From assembly GCF_000264905.1 (NCBI RefSeq), contig NW_006763131.1, forward strand, positions 3,671,753 through 3,735,752: 64,000 nt of DNA. Direction: 5' to 3'. Of this stretch, positions 35,159 through 46,828 are shown one piece after another. The translations under genes and the position numbers were made by a program. Origin of the DNA: Stereum hirsutum FP-91666 SS1 (Eukaryota > Basidiomycota > Agaricomycetes > Russulales > Stereaceae). Position 1 is the first letter of the stretch. Each line of letters opens with the position of its first letter. The notes below the pieces were generated by a model. That model saw nothing but the letters and a program-made list of their open reading frames with translations, ran no database searches and was not told where the DNA came from.

Positions 35159-38096
35159 ATGCCCCCCTTGCTTCACCGTCACTCACTTCCAGATGTTCCT
35201 GAGGACATAGAAGACGATTTTCTCCTTCATCTCAACGATCCAAACTATGACCTCCACAGCGATTCAAGCTCTACCATTGTCGCATCCGACCCACCTAGCG
35301 CATACAAACCCTCACAGAAGTGTGAGGATGGATGGACGTCTGTGTCCACGATTAGCCCACAGGGAGATGCAGACTTTCAGCTTCGACTGGATGAGACGCA
35401 GGCGAAATCTGAAGGGACCTTCGAACGAGTACCGCCAATGGAGTAAGTCATGTTCACTCTCAACCTTTGGCACTTTGACCTAATATCGTCTTAGGGACTC
35501 TCCGTATCCCGAGGTTCGAGCATCGGTCTCGAACACTGATGAGCCTCTAATGCCAGTCAACACTTTCAGAGTGTACGCTTTCTCGGAATGCCCATTCGTC
35601 CGATTTTCTGACAGCATTTTTAGATGGTCAATCGGTCTCACGTTTGCAGTCCTGATTCCTGCCTTCAACACAATCTTTTCATTTCGATGTGCGTGCTTCA
35701 TCGTTAAATTCACCTAACAAGAAACAAGGCTCAATGTGAACTTTTAGATCCAAGTGTCGCCATCAACGCGCTGTTTGTTCAAGTCGTGACTCTGCCTATA
35801 GGGAAACTCTTCGAGAAGATCCTGCCTACCCGAACCCTCACCATCCGTGGCTATTCGATGTCCCTGAACCCCGGACCTTTCAACATCAAAGAGCATACCC
35901 TTATTTCTGTCATGGCGAACATCGTCGTCAATGGTGCTCCCTTCGCAGAAGTCAGCGCCGTCCAGACATACTTCTTCAATTCGCCATGGCCTCTAGCAAG
36001 GCAGTTCATCCTCGGCATCGCTATCCAGCTTATCGGATTCTCTTTCGCCGGGATGGTACGGGAGTTCCTCGTTTGGCCGGCTAGCATGATATGGCCCGGT
36101 GTCCTCGTCCGCTCTGCGCTGCTCAACACTATGCATAACAACTTCGGAAGGAAGGACACGAAGCACATATCGAGGGAGAAATTTTTGTTCTTCGCATGTC
36201 TTTGTAGTTTCATCTGGTACTGGTTGCCTGGTTTCCTTTGGACTGGACTCAGCATCTTTAACTGGGTGTGTTGGATCGCACCGGACAACGTCGTCGTGAA
36301 CACCCTGTTCGGCTATCAGTCTGGTCTCGGCATGGGGTTTCTGACATTCGATTGGGCGATGATCTCTTACGTTGGAAGTCCTCTAGTTGTTCCGGTGAGC
36401 ATACGATCCTCTAGTCATTTCATATATAGCATACTCAACAGTCATACAGTGGTGGGCTCAAGTGAACTCGTTCGCCTCGTTCGTGTTTTGGATCTGGCTC
36501 ATCGTTCCTATCCTTTGGGGTAAGAGTTTCCTCGCACAATTTTTTGAACAATATCTCATTCCCAGTGCCGAAATTATAGCCAAAAATGTGTTCTTTGCGA
36601 AATTCATGCCCATATCCTCACCAGGAGCTTTCAACAACCAAGGCACATCGTACGACCCTACGGCCATTCTCACTGATGGGGTGTTCGACCAACAGAAATA
36701 CGAGGCATATTCACCCATCTTCCTGACAATCACTTTCCTCATCACATACGGAACATGTTGCGCATCCTACACAGCTGTCGTCGTGCACACGCTCCGTAAG
36801 TGCTCGTATTACTCTACCCTTGGTAGCAAGTTTGACACTATTTGAACAGTTTGGTACCGTAGGGATATCGCACGTCAGTGCCGGATGTCTCTCAGGGAGC
36901 AGACCGACGTTCACTCCCGTCTCATGAGAGTGTATCCTGAAGTGCCGCGTTGGTGGTATATCGGTCTCGGTGTAATATCGTTTGCGCTCGGCGTCCTCGG
37001 TATCGAGATCTGCGACACTAAACTACCAGTATGGGGATTAATTGTGGCACTGTTATTATCGATGCTCTTCCTCGTTCCGTTGGGAATCGTCCAGGCGATC
37101 TCGAACCAGCAGTTCACTCTGCACGTCCTTGCAGAAGTCGTTGCTGGGTTTGCGTTCCCTGGACGCCCACTTGCCGGGATGGTGTTCAAGGCATTCGCCT
37201 CCAATACGACCTCCCAGGCGTTGGTGTTCGTGGGCGATCTCAAGATCGGTGTGTCCCCAGTCGCTTTACAAGTTTCTATCCAGTATCTCACTTATGTCTT
37301 CGGTTGCTCTAGGTCACTACATGAAGATCCCTCCGCGGATGATGTGGAGTTGTCAAGTCGTCGCATCTATCGTGGCAGTCTTCACGTCGTTCCTCGCGCA
37401 GACTTGGGCGTTCAACAACATTGAGGATATCTGCACCCCGGGACAGAAGGACTTTTTCGCCTGTCCGGGAATGATTAAGTTTGGGACTTCGTCCTTGATA
37501 TGGAGTGCAATTGGCCCGAAAAGGCTTTTCGCCCCCGGAGCACTGTGAGTCGTCCTCTTTCTGACACGCTCGCGCAAGACTAATGGACGTGTCTAGTTAT
37601 TCCCCACTGGTGTTCTTCTTTCTCATTGGTGCCATAATGCCCATCCCATTCTGGTTCCTCGCAAATCGCTACCCTCGTTCATCCTGGCGTTACGTCCACG
37701 TCCCAGTCCAGCTTATGGCGCTCTCCATTGTCCCACCGGCAACGGGAATCAACTACTCGTCGTGGATTCTCGTTGGCTTCATCTTTCAATGGTTCATGCG
37801 TCGCTTCCATTTCCGCTGGTGGATGCGCTGTAAGTCCTCCCCGTTTCGTCCCTTTCTGTCAACTTTACTTACCACCTTTCTCGCACCACGCAGATATCTA
37901 CATCCTGTCTAGTGGACTCGACGCGGGGGTCATCTTTGGTCTTGTCATCATCTTCTTCGCTCTTCAAACGTCCAAGCACCCCGTGTCCCTCAACTGGTGG
38001 GGTAACACTGTCTGGCAAGAGACGGCCGACGCGAAGGGCACACCTTTCTTCCAGCTCGCTCCGGGCCATACGTTTGGTCCCAAGCCGTGGAACTGA
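35159..38096 (+). CDS. OPT-family oligopeptide transporter (copy 2)
   Basis: The start at 35159 (MPPLLHRHSLPDVPEDIEDD) is chosen because the following RHS.PDVP.D.EDD....LNDPNYD pattern aligns with the N terminus of the copy at 20896. The rest runs in parallel: SPYPEVRASVSNTDEPLMPV, then SMSLNPGPFNIKEH with the NPG motif, FDWAMISYVGSPL, and HYMKIPPRM with the canonical KIPPR motif. The end is WWGNTVWQETADAKGTPFF and a tail to 38096. Intron positions match copy 1 almost throughout, for example before WWAQVNS and within the KxG/HYMK region. It is a proton-coupled importer of small peptides at the plasma membrane by family knowledge. It differs from copy 1 most in the N-terminal tail. Confidence 0.93.
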
Positions 38097-38649
38097 ACGA
38101 CTCACAGCATACACAACACGACACCACTATCTTTCTATATCTGACGATCATGAGATGACCGTTCTCACATTGTATATATATAATTTCGTAACTGATCTGT
38201 GCACCTGCGTTTCTTTTACACTGTAGCAATTACCTTTCACGACCATTCTCTCGCATTAGTTCTCTCCCGACTCGATGACTCTCATTTGACGACTATACAA
38301 TCCTTTCAGTTTAGTGACCTATCTTCTCTTTCGCCTTCCGTATAATACTGGGTATTATCAGCACCCCTGAACCTTTCCCGCTGAGCCGGATTCCACGTCT
38401 TTCGTAGCTAGGCTATGATTAGATATCTGTAGCACTACTCACTCTTCCTATCACGCCGAGCGATTTTATTCTTACTTACTCACAGTTAGTGAACCTGGTG
38501 TATCATCTCCTACTGTACCCCCGACTGGCAATGCCACGAACTTGTTTTACGATATGACCACAATTTCTGGTCCAGTACCGCACGCAGGGAAGAACGACAT
38601 CGTTCAAGCATACAGGGAGTCGAGAAAGAAACATAACTGGGCTAGCCTC
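38097..38649. other. Convergent intergenic region
   Basis: 3' side of OPT2 (+) and PRP19 (-). TGTATATATATAAT near 38173-38187 is a plausible 3'-end efficiency element for OPT2. No gene seen. Confidence 0.5.
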
Positions 38650-40286
38650 TCACGCCGGCGCCCCCCAAATCCTGACCTCCCTGCCAGTAGTTCCCCAAAT
38701 TTCCTTGCTCTCCGCTCCAAACGCCAACGTCGTCGCCTCCCCACCCTCCTCAAACCTGGCGAGTTCCTCCCACGTCTTGTGCGCGAAAACCCTGATACCT
38801 TCGCTGCCCGCCACACCAAGAATCTGTGCGCTGTAGTCGTAAACGACCTGGTTGATGTTGAAGCCCTCCCCAAGATTAATGGTGGATCCGATCTTCTGTC
38901 TCCTGAGATCCCAGATACCGACGGTGGAGCTGGACGTAGGCGCGGCGAGGTGGTATCCGTTCTCGGAGAAGCAGAGGGTGTTGACGGCGAAGGGAGCACC
39001 GTCGGGGGGAGTGAGCGTCGCGGCGATGTCACCAGACCGAATGTCGTAGACGTGGATGCTCGAATTGGGCGTGCCCAATCCCATAATCGCACCGTCCGGG
39101 TGTATGGACAGCGAGGAGAAGGGATCGTCGAGCACAGGCGAGTGATACACCTGGCTGAAATTGGAAAGGTCGTGAAGGGAGTACGTCTTATCGGAAGAAC
39201 CGAGCGCGATGAGCGTATTCGTAGGGTGCACCGCTAAACCCGTTACCTCGCCCTTGTGCGTTTTGATAGTGGATCTGGGGATGTATTCGCCCGAAGCGGA
39301 GTCGTGGGACCATGCTCGCGCGACTTTGTCTGCGCCAGCAGAGAACAGAAGGGTAGGTTGGTCGTCGCTTTCACGAATGCAGACACGGTTGACCTTCTTC
39401 GTGTGGCCCTTGAGTGAGGCAAGGACTTTGTCGGTGCTCCTGTCGTAGAGCTGAACGATGTTGTCACTGCCACCAGTCAAGAACTGGGTAGGGTTGGCAG
39501 TAGAAACAGCGATGGAAGTAATGCCGGCAGAAGCGGAATGGAGAGAGGGAATGGTGTGCGTCGATTTGTAAGTTTTGACGTCGGCAGGGGTAGCAAAGCC
39601 TGGTGGCATCTTGCGCTTTTTGCGGGTGGAAGTCAGGGCAGTGTGTGTAGCGTCGATTTGGGCAACGATGGAGGCAGGGAGGATGCCCTCTTGCGAGGCA
39701 CCCTCTTCTGCCATCTCCACATCTCCTTCAGAGGCTGATGGTGCAACGCCCATAGAAGCTTGAACACTGGCTAGCGCTCTGAAAAAGATCAGGTTAGTCC
39801 CGTAGAAGAATGGACTGCGAAAGAGAAAATCCGCACTGTCTGGCCATGTCACGCTCCCTGGTCAGACGTGCAACGACGCGACTGGCGGCATCCTGAGCGT
39901 AAAGCGCGTAGCTCAGTTCCTGACGGGCAGAGTTGTACTGCTGCTTAAGCGTGAAGGTCTCGAGGACGAGGGCATCCCACTCTGTCTGGAGCGAGCCCAA
40001 AAGAGCCGGGATGGAAGAGTGCGCGGGTGGGCGTGGAGCAGCAGCATTTGGGCCTGTTGCAGTGTCAAAAAAAGACATGAGCAAGTCTCATGAAAGGACA
40101 GAAGTGAGAGCACGCACTGGCTTTGACCGACAGCAGGTCGTTCTCGTCCAGTTTGTCGCCCGTGATGGGGTCCGTGCCATTCTCTGTGATGTACTTCTGA
40201 ATGAGCCGTCTCTCGTATACATGACCCGACTTCTGGGAGATGACCGGGTCCTGCGGGGGCTCTCCAGAGATAGCACAGAAGAACAT
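38650..40286 (-). CDS. PRP19: Pre-mRNA-processing factor 19, U-box E3 ubiquitin ligase
   Basis: The start at 40286 gives [20 protein letters not shown], then [20 protein letters not shown], the U-box of Prp19. The next exon holds the Prp19 tetramerisation region ([20 protein letters not shown] and the helix after it, [20 protein letters not shown]). A charged linker (KKRKMPPGF) precedes seven WD40 repeats, with units such as [27 protein letters not shown] and IGLYDIRS-like blades, ending [10 protein letters not shown]. Prp19 is the core of the NineTeen complex. It ubiquitinates spliceosome components (Prp3 and others) and stabilises U5/U6 pairing during activation. About 500 residues, normal. 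It is divergent from SGT2 over a 154-bp promoter. Confidence 0.96.
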
Positions 40287-40440
40287 TGTATGCGAATGTC
40301 AACGACGCGCTTGTCGACGTCGAGCTGGAATGATGAGGGAGGGTGTGAAAGTGGTCCGAAGCGAACGAACGACTCGAGCGACGCGTCTCGTCTGTGTGTA
40401 CGTGTTTACTCCTTGGATCTCGTCCTCATACCTCTTCATC
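40287..40440. promoter_or_regulatory. Compact bidirectional promoter PRP19/SGT2
   Basis: Only 154 bp separate the two start codons. A TCGACGTCGA palindrome lies near 40315-40324, next to GACGCGC. Shared regulation of the two housekeeping genes is inferred from distance only. Confidence 0.4.
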
Positions 40441-41728
40441 ATGGCCGAAAAACAGCAGCGACTCGTTCTCTCTATCATAGAATTCTTGAACCAATCCATA
40501 GAGAATGGAACAATAAAGCAGGATGATAAGGAGAGTTTGGAAGTAGCAGGTGTGCCCTTATTTTCCCGTCAATATTTGTAGTATGAGACTGAGCGCCTTC
40601 TGCACAGTACAATGTATTGGCGAAGCCTTTGGTGTGGACCCATCGAACAAGGAGCAGGCAGAAAGGCTCTCGGTCAAGCCTGCCACCCTTCCTACTATTT
40701 TTGATGTCTTCCTCAAGACGAGGGAGAAGGTTGGCACAGGCGCTCAGTCCGCCACACCCTCCACGCCATCTGCAGCTCCAGCCGGGCCCTCTCCAGAGGA
40801 CAAGGCAAAAGCAGAGAAACTGAAGGCCGAAGGAAATGCTCTGATGTCCTCCAGGCAGTACGATCAGGCTATCGAGCGTTACACCGAAGCTGTGGCCCTC
40901 GACGACCGCAATCCCGTTTACTACTCTAACCGTGCCGCTGCACATTCGAGCAAGGGTGATCATCTCTCTGCCATCGGAGATGCCGAGAAGGCCATTGAGG
41001 TCGATACCTCCTTTGTCAAAGCGTATCATCGTTTAGGGTATGAATGTTTCTGATTCTTACATGTATCTGATCGCTTACATCCATTGTGGCGTAGACATGC
41101 TCAATACTCACTGGGCGACTATTCGGCCGCTGCCACCTCCTTCCGTCGCGGTCTCGAGCTCGACCCTACCAATGCTGGTCTCAAATCAGGCCTCACCAAC
41201 TCTGAAGCTCGCATTGGCAACGACAGCGTATCTCCCGTCTCCGGTGCATCCGATCGGTCGACTTCACCCACTGCGGGCGCCACACCAGGTGCGGGTGGAA
41301 TGGCTGGAATGGCTGGAATGGCTGACATGTTGAGGGGCATGGGCGGTGGAGCAGGTGGCGGTGCGGGGGGCATGCCAGATATTGCCAGTCTCATGAACAA
41401 CCCGATGATGATGCAGATGGCCCAGCAGATGATGGCGAATGGTGGTATGGACTCGTTGATGCAGAACCCCTCTGTCCGCAACATGGTGCGTTTTTTCTCT
41501 ATTCGATACAACATCAAACACTATACTGACGAACATGGGTCGAATATAGATGGAACAAGTTCAGAGCGGTGGCGGAATGCCCTCTATGGACCAGCTGATG
41601 AACGATCCGACTTTGAGGGACCTGTGAGTAGCGTCCCGTCATCGACCTTTCACTCTAAATACTTTGTTCTGACGTTTGTGAATTTTAGTGCGGGCAAATT
41701 CGGTGGTCCAGGTGCCGGCGGTGTGTAA
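40441..41728 (+). CDS. SGT2: SGT2/SGTA, TPR co-chaperone for tail-anchored proteins
   Basis: The start at 40441 reads MAEKQQRLVLSIIEFLNQSI, the N-terminal dimerisation domain that binds Get4/Get5. The first intron joins LEVA to VQCIGEAFGVDP. A Ser/Pro/Ala linker leads to three TPRs: AEGNALMSSRQYDQAIERY, NPVYYSNRAAAHSSKGDH, and after an intron HAQYSLGDYSAAATSFRRG. The C terminus is Gly/Met-rich (GGMAGMAGMADM, MMMQMAQQMMANGG), typical of the SGTA substrate-binding region. The last exon completes AGKFGGPGAGGV. The protein hands tail-anchored clients to the GET pathway and binds Hsp70/Hsp90 through the TPRs. Length about 340 residues. Confidence 0.95.
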
Positions 41729-42915
41729 AGTGCATGATAGTTACCGTGCTAGCATCGGATATTGGGACATTCGCCTCGTCTCGGATGGGTTTTTGGATAT
41801 CGCTATAGGTTTCAGATTGTGCGGATGTACTGTAACTAATGTAACAAGTCGAATGTTTCCCAACCCGGACTTCCATATGTGAGTTTATACTCTGAGCATT
41901 GCCCCCACTACATCGATTGCATCGACGCTTGCGACTGAATGGTGTTTGTGACAGGTTTTATCATTCCTTATGATCGACGAAAGATCCTCTAAGCAGGCTG
42001 TAGCATCCACGCACCGTGTCACAATAGGCTCAAACTCTTTCATGACTTGGACTCTGTTGTCGGGATCTCCGAATATGCGCACACGTAGACTTCCAGTTCA
42101 AGATCCTACGTGGCGAGAATGACCGTTGGTGCATGTTTGATTTTACAGTTCGCCACCTTGTTCTACGTCTCTGAGCCAGGGTAAATGATGTGAATGAGGT
42201 CCAGTCTCAATTCGATATCAGCTGCTCGACGGACGGCGCCAATTCGCTGATTCCTGCAGCCTACACTTTCATTTCGGTACATTCGACTCCGTGCTGGTAT
42301 TGTTTATCTTTTTCTCCTATGCACGACATCAGCGATTCGCCACTGGGAATAACTGTGGCTTCAGATAGCACGACGGCGGTTTGGTCTCGCCTTGGAGTCG
42401 CACAATGGCACCGGATTCCAGCTGGTAAAGAAACAGTAGTCCAGTGCCATTCTGCACTCACTCAGAGCTGTCATGACGAAGTGGCGCGAGTGAGAATAGA
42501 TTTATGCTCTATCCATCTTTTTCTGGGCACCGCGGTGTCATTTCGGTGGCATGAACGCAACTGTGAGTGATTTGTCCAATACTTTCACCAGCGTCAATCA
42601 GCCGAAGCCCCACCTTGACGCGACAGCTCTGAGCGTGTGCAGAACGAGACTGGACTAGGGTTTCTTTACCAGCTGTCATACACTTAATAAAGGTCGTGGA
42701 CGTGTTGCCACTGTGTATGGCGCACCATTGACAGTGGGTCCTTTACAAGTTAATTTCCGGATCGTGGCGGTCCCACTAACCTTTTTTCACAGTGGCAACG
42801 GACTGGACCGTCCTCCCTGGGCCCTGGTTGAATTGTGTGTCCACATTTTCGTTGCCGATTCTTGTGGCGACGGCTGGGAACGACTGGGGTCGTGGACAGG
42901 TTCAGGATCTCCCGA
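41729..42915. other. Intergenic with unexplained open frames
   Basis: Two frames look somewhat coding but cannot be assembled. One is on the minus strand, 41885-42082 (MRIFGDPDNRVQVMKEFEPI and onward, with an in-frame stop just upstream). The other is around 42190-42570, where both strands are open. They could be a degraded gene or chance. I do not call a gene. Confidence 0.3.
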
Positions 42916-43485
42916 TTAGGAAACGGTATTACGCCCTGCGATCGGGTTCACTGCCTCCGACTTCGAGCCTTCGTACGGCGATTTGGATTTACAAGAGGGA
43001 CTCGCGGAGTAATCATCCACCATTTGTATAAGATGTAGGTCCCCGTCCTGCCGGGCTTCGTCCGTGGGCATTTTGCTTTCATGGTTAGTTGCATCGATAT
43101 CTGCTGGCGCTGTATGTGCTTCAATTTCAGCTTTTGCCGCGACGTTCAATCGATGTGAACGTAACGTGATGATGGGATCTTCCTAGGAGCTCGAATATGA
43201 CGACTGACGTATTCGGTTGGTATGATGTATGGCGAATCAAACGCAGAAGATGTTGGAGGTTCATCGCGTCCCTTGTACCAAGAAAGGACGTGCAGAGTAA
43301 GTTACCTCGAGCGACGTGCGGGCTAAGTCGGGCCTCTCAATTGACTCTGTGGACCAGCTATCCATTAACCCAGACCATGAGACTTGCGTCGTGGGGACCA
43401 CGATACTGCGCGAGGCGATCGCAGTCTCTCGTAACAACAAATAGCGGTATACCTGGATCCATATGGGTCCAACGTGTAGCGTCAT
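42916..43485 (-). CDS. Tentative two-exon gene, hypothetical 148-residue protein
   Basis: The first exon 43306-43485 reads MTLHVGPIWIQVYRYLLLRE and ends ERPDLARTSLE at a GTAACT donor. A 123-nt intron ends CTCCTAG. The second exon (43182-42916) is in phase and reads EDPIITLRSHRLNVAAKAEI, then ADIDATNHESKMPTDEARQD, ending NPIAGRNTVS. The second half is polar and acidic with coding-like composition. No domain is recognised and no signal peptide is seen. It would be divergent from the C2H2 gene at 43745, with a 259-bp shared promoter. Support rests only on frame continuity and splice signals, so it may be spurious. Confidence 0.33.
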
Positions 43486-43608
43486 AGTTGGGTCCCTTAT
43501 CGGCGAAGACTATGACTCTGCCACAGTGTTAGCAGGAAAGGGTCGAGGAGTGCGCGTTGCAGGGTGCACTCAGACCTGGGACGTGTATGTGCGACGTGAA
43601 ACAGGGAG

Positions 43609-43614
43609 TATATA
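43609..43614 (+). promoter_or_regulatory. TATA box for the first C2H2 gene
   Basis: TATATA lies 136 nt before the ATG at 43745 but only 19 nt before another in-frame ATG at 43628. Transcription should start after 43628, so the downstream ATG is favoured. Confidence 0.45.
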
Positions 43615-43744
43615 GACGGGTCACCCGATGAGTGCATTTCCCCCGCCGAGCTCTGTTTGTTCTCTTACAATCGAGGTCATCCAGCCTGCAGTACCCCATT
43701 CTCCTCGTTGTAAAGAACAAACGGCGCCCACATATTCTTACACC

Positions 43745-44910
43745 ATGTCCTATGAATATCAGTTCACCTCATCTCACACCGATCACTTTCCCTACGACGA
43801 CCGTAATACTCTTCATTCGTTCCATGACTCGACCTTTGCGGATGACTTCGGCCTGATGCCTATGGGCATTACGGACGACCTCTTCGCACTCCATGGCGCC
43901 GGTGCCACGTCGTCATTCTATACGGATCTCGGTGAAGGCTCCAGGAACTCGTACGGCGTGAATGAACAGAACATGGATCGCAATCTACGCATTCAGACGA
44001 CAGACATGGTGAGTTCATCTGGAATGTTATTACTCAGAGTAAGTCTAACATCGTATTCGAGAATCATCCACCTATCGCTCCAGATGTGCACCTTCAGAGA
44101 CCATACATGCTCCCAAGTGGACAATACCGAGCCCCCGCCCCGCACGAGCACGCCGCTCACGTCAATGCAGATTGCGTTCGCCCACTCGATGTCCTTTGCC
44201 ACCCAACCACGTCTTCTTTCAACCTCCAATCGAACGTTTATCCCGGTCGCTCCTCGCTTGACTGCAGTCCCACGACTCCCTTCAATCCCTCCGCCACCCC
44301 ATCATCCGCTCTATTGCCAGCGGCATCCACGACCTACAAAGGCGGCAATGTCCAACGAAGGAACACCATACACTCTGGACAAGGTTTGGTCGGACCCGAC
44401 CGAAACATGGGCCTCAGGGGCACACAGAGAACGGATGGGTCCCTTGGAAGTACGTCGCAGGAGATTCGACGGCGGTCGCGGCAATCCCCCAGTCAAACGG
44501 CGACGGTATCAATGACGGAGCACTATGAACCACAGTTCATGGTACCCGTCAGTGATGACCGTCCCGTGGGGATTCCCGCTTCCGTCGCACAGTCCATTCC
44601 ACCAATTCATCAGAGACCGAGGGAGGTGAGGCTTCAGGCGGCAGTGGATAGTGGAGTTGGTGACGATGGTTTGAGGAAAGATGATGGACGATGGGTTTGT
44701 GAAGAGTGTGGGACAGGTGTCACATATAGAAAGTCTGACCTAGCCCGACATAGGGAGACCCACGGCCCCAAACAGTACCGGTGCTCGAAGGAGGGTTGCG
44801 GTAAGAGTTTCAGTCGCCCGGATGCGGTGATTAGACACGAGAATTTGACGTGTGGGCAGGGCAAGAAGAGGGGCCCAAAACCTGGAAAGAAACGGAGCGA
44901 TTCAGATTGA
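43745..44910 (+). CDS. C2H2 zinc-finger transcription factor (tandem copy A)
   Basis: The start at 43745 sits in CACCATGTCC (MSYEYQFTSSHTDHF). The first exon ends RIQTTDM at 44008 before GTGAGT. The acceptor TGCACCTTCAG at 44097 puts the second exon in the frame RPYMLPSGQYRAPAPHEH, which stays open to the zinc fingers. Two C2H2 fingers lie at the C terminus: WVCEECGTGVTYRKSDLARH with HRETH, and YRCSKEGCGKSFSRPDAVIR with a His and a terminal Cys (CCHC-like). They are followed by GQGKKRGPKPGKKR, an AT-hook-like basic tail. The rest is Pro/Ser-rich and disordered. It is about 360 residues. The finger pair and RGPKPG tail are shared with the gene at 45620, so they are tandem paralogues. Target genes are unknown. 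Confidence 0.82.
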
Positions 44911-45619
44911 CAACGCTGTGGAGGGAACCAAGGTTGAGATTGTACGATATCTGGTCTAGATGATGAGTGACTCGAACTTATTTACTTTCATGTGAACATC
45001 GTTTGCTTGTATATTTCTTGCAGCCGTGAATTCTCCTGTCGTTCTGTACTTATGTTGTAGCCTCAACGGGGATGACTGATTAATATATCGTGGTGTACAG
45101 TGAGAATCGTTGGTGCCGGGTAAGCCCTGGTCCACGAAGACGTGTTCGAACCATCAGGTCCACCCGACCGGAAACGAACAAACTCGCCGCGGAGTTTTCA
45201 AACCTTGTCAACTGTGCCGAAAGGCAATACAAGGACGGCCATTAAATCAGCGTGGCGATATAAGCACACAAAAACGAATAGATGATGGGGATCCACACGA
45301 CCGCGGCTCCGCCACGGGGCTTCAAAAGCTTGAATACTCGTCCAAGCCCTGCATGAGGCAACCCTGATCGGTCTCAGGGAGTTTTCCAGAAATAAATGGC
45401 ATGTCTTCACAGAAGGTATAGTGGTCCAGTGCGAATGCACGCGACAACGACGAGATAGTGCGGTCGCTATTCCAGGATATGAGCGATGAGATTCTAGACA
45501 ACGTGCAGGGCCACCATCAGGGAGATTCACGAGAATGAGAAGGTGGGGTTATAGCACAAGAACGAGAAGGCTTGCACCAGCAACGATAGCGCCCCAGCCC
45601 CGACGCCAGCCCACCCACC
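44911..45619. other. Intergenic between the C2H2 paralogues
   Basis: 700 bp holding the 3' end of copy A and the promoter of copy B. No gene seen. Confidence 0.55.
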
Positions 45620-46828
45620 ATGGCGCAAGACTTGTACATGGGCGACAGACTCCCCGCACTCAACGACGAGGTGCAAGAAGTTTCAGATTACGCGTCTTTG
45701 TTAGACGAGTGTACCTTATTGGCCCTGATGGAAGATGCAGATTTCGTACGTTCATGTTCTCTGGTTAGGACGAGGCGTGGCGCTGACCGGAACCTACATT
45801 CCTAGTCCCGTATGTTAGCCAGTACGCCTTCAGGAATCGACGTACAGAGCACTTGCCAAGATGTATGTCTGCAAAACAACCTCGCATCACAAACTCGTCA
45901 ATATCCTTCCACGCATGCCGAGCCCAGCCGCTCTCCAACGATGACAGAGTGCATCGAACCGGCTCTGACATACGCGCCACATCGTCTATCTCTATACGCC
46001 ACACGCTCGAACAGTGTCCCATTCGACGAAAACCATGCTCCCCACCGACTGTCCCTCGCCTGCGCGATACCAGGCCCTATAAGCCCTATCACGGAAACCT
46101 CGCCAATCGAAGACCAGGAAGTAGATTCCCAAGGAACGCGAGACGATGGGCGTTTCACGGAGACCCCACCATATCACGCCCATTGTCTATCCCCACCGAA
46201 TTTCATAGTCCCAGACGAGGCTATGGAGAGTGGAGTATGGGAGGTTAGGGCAGGTGAAGGTGGAATTATACCTCAGCGCTCAATTCCAGCGAGAGTCGAC
46301 CATGCTGAAACCAGCTTCCTCGAGCGGGTCCCAACACCTCTCCGTTTCCAGCTCAATCCTGCAGCAAATAGATCTTTTGTTCTAGAATCACCTACCCATT
46401 CTGCTAGCCCCGAACCTCATCACCCTATCCATGCCGCACTTCGTTTCGTCAGCCCTGCGGTACCTCTCCTGCCCGCACCTCTCTGCCAATCCGGCCCGAC
46501 TACCTGTCCTCAGTCCCTCCGAGCAGTATCCAGAGAGACAGATACGGTAGCTTCAGAAACTCAAGAAGAAGAAGAAGAAGCGGAAACCCTGGTAAAAGTA
46601 GGAGAACGTTGGGCCTGCTTAATATGTGAGGGGACAGCGTTCCGCAGGAGGACAGATTTGCGGAGGCACATGAGGGGGCACAATGGGCAGAAGACGAGCT
46701 GTTCGAAGTGTGGAGAACTCTTCAGCCGTCCAGATGCTGTGGACAGACATATGAGAGATTCGTGTGGTCAGAAGAGGAAGCGGGGGCCAAAGCCTGGTTC
46801 ACGTCGACGTCGAGATAAAAGAGCATGA
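45620..46828 (+). CDS. C2H2 zinc-finger transcription factor (tandem copy B)
   Basis: The first exon 45620-45745 reads MAQDLYMGDRLPALNDEVQE and ends LMEDADF at GTACGT. A 60-nt intron follows, and the second exon starts at 45806 (SRMLASTPSGIDVQ). The N-terminal 280 residues are Pro/Ser/His-rich without a domain. An acidic run (TQEEEEEAETLVK) precedes two fingers: WACLICEGTAFRRRTDLRRH, then TSCSKCGELFSRPDAVDRH with a final Cys (RHMRDSC). The tail is GQKRKRGPKPGSRRRRDK. The finger spacing, the FSRPDAV..RH....CGQ core and the RGPKPG tail match copy A, while the rest has diverged beyond recognition. Likely nuclear DNA-binding regulator; targets unknown. Confidence 0.85.

Noticed and set aside
38542..39237. 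231-residue plus-strand frame opposite PRP19
   Set aside because: Antisense to the WD40 repeats, with no domain.
41885..42082. Minus-strand frame as an exon of a gene
   Set aside because: An in-frame stop lies just upstream and no donor/acceptor pair joins it to another convincing exon.
43628..44515. 295-residue frame reading through the intron of C2H2 copy A
   Set aside because: It ends before the zinc fingers. Using the TGCACCTTCAG acceptor at 44097 gives a frame that reaches them.
45110..45190. tRNA-like GTTCGAAC segment
   Set aside because: No matching A box, acceptor stem or cloverleaf could be drawn on either strand.
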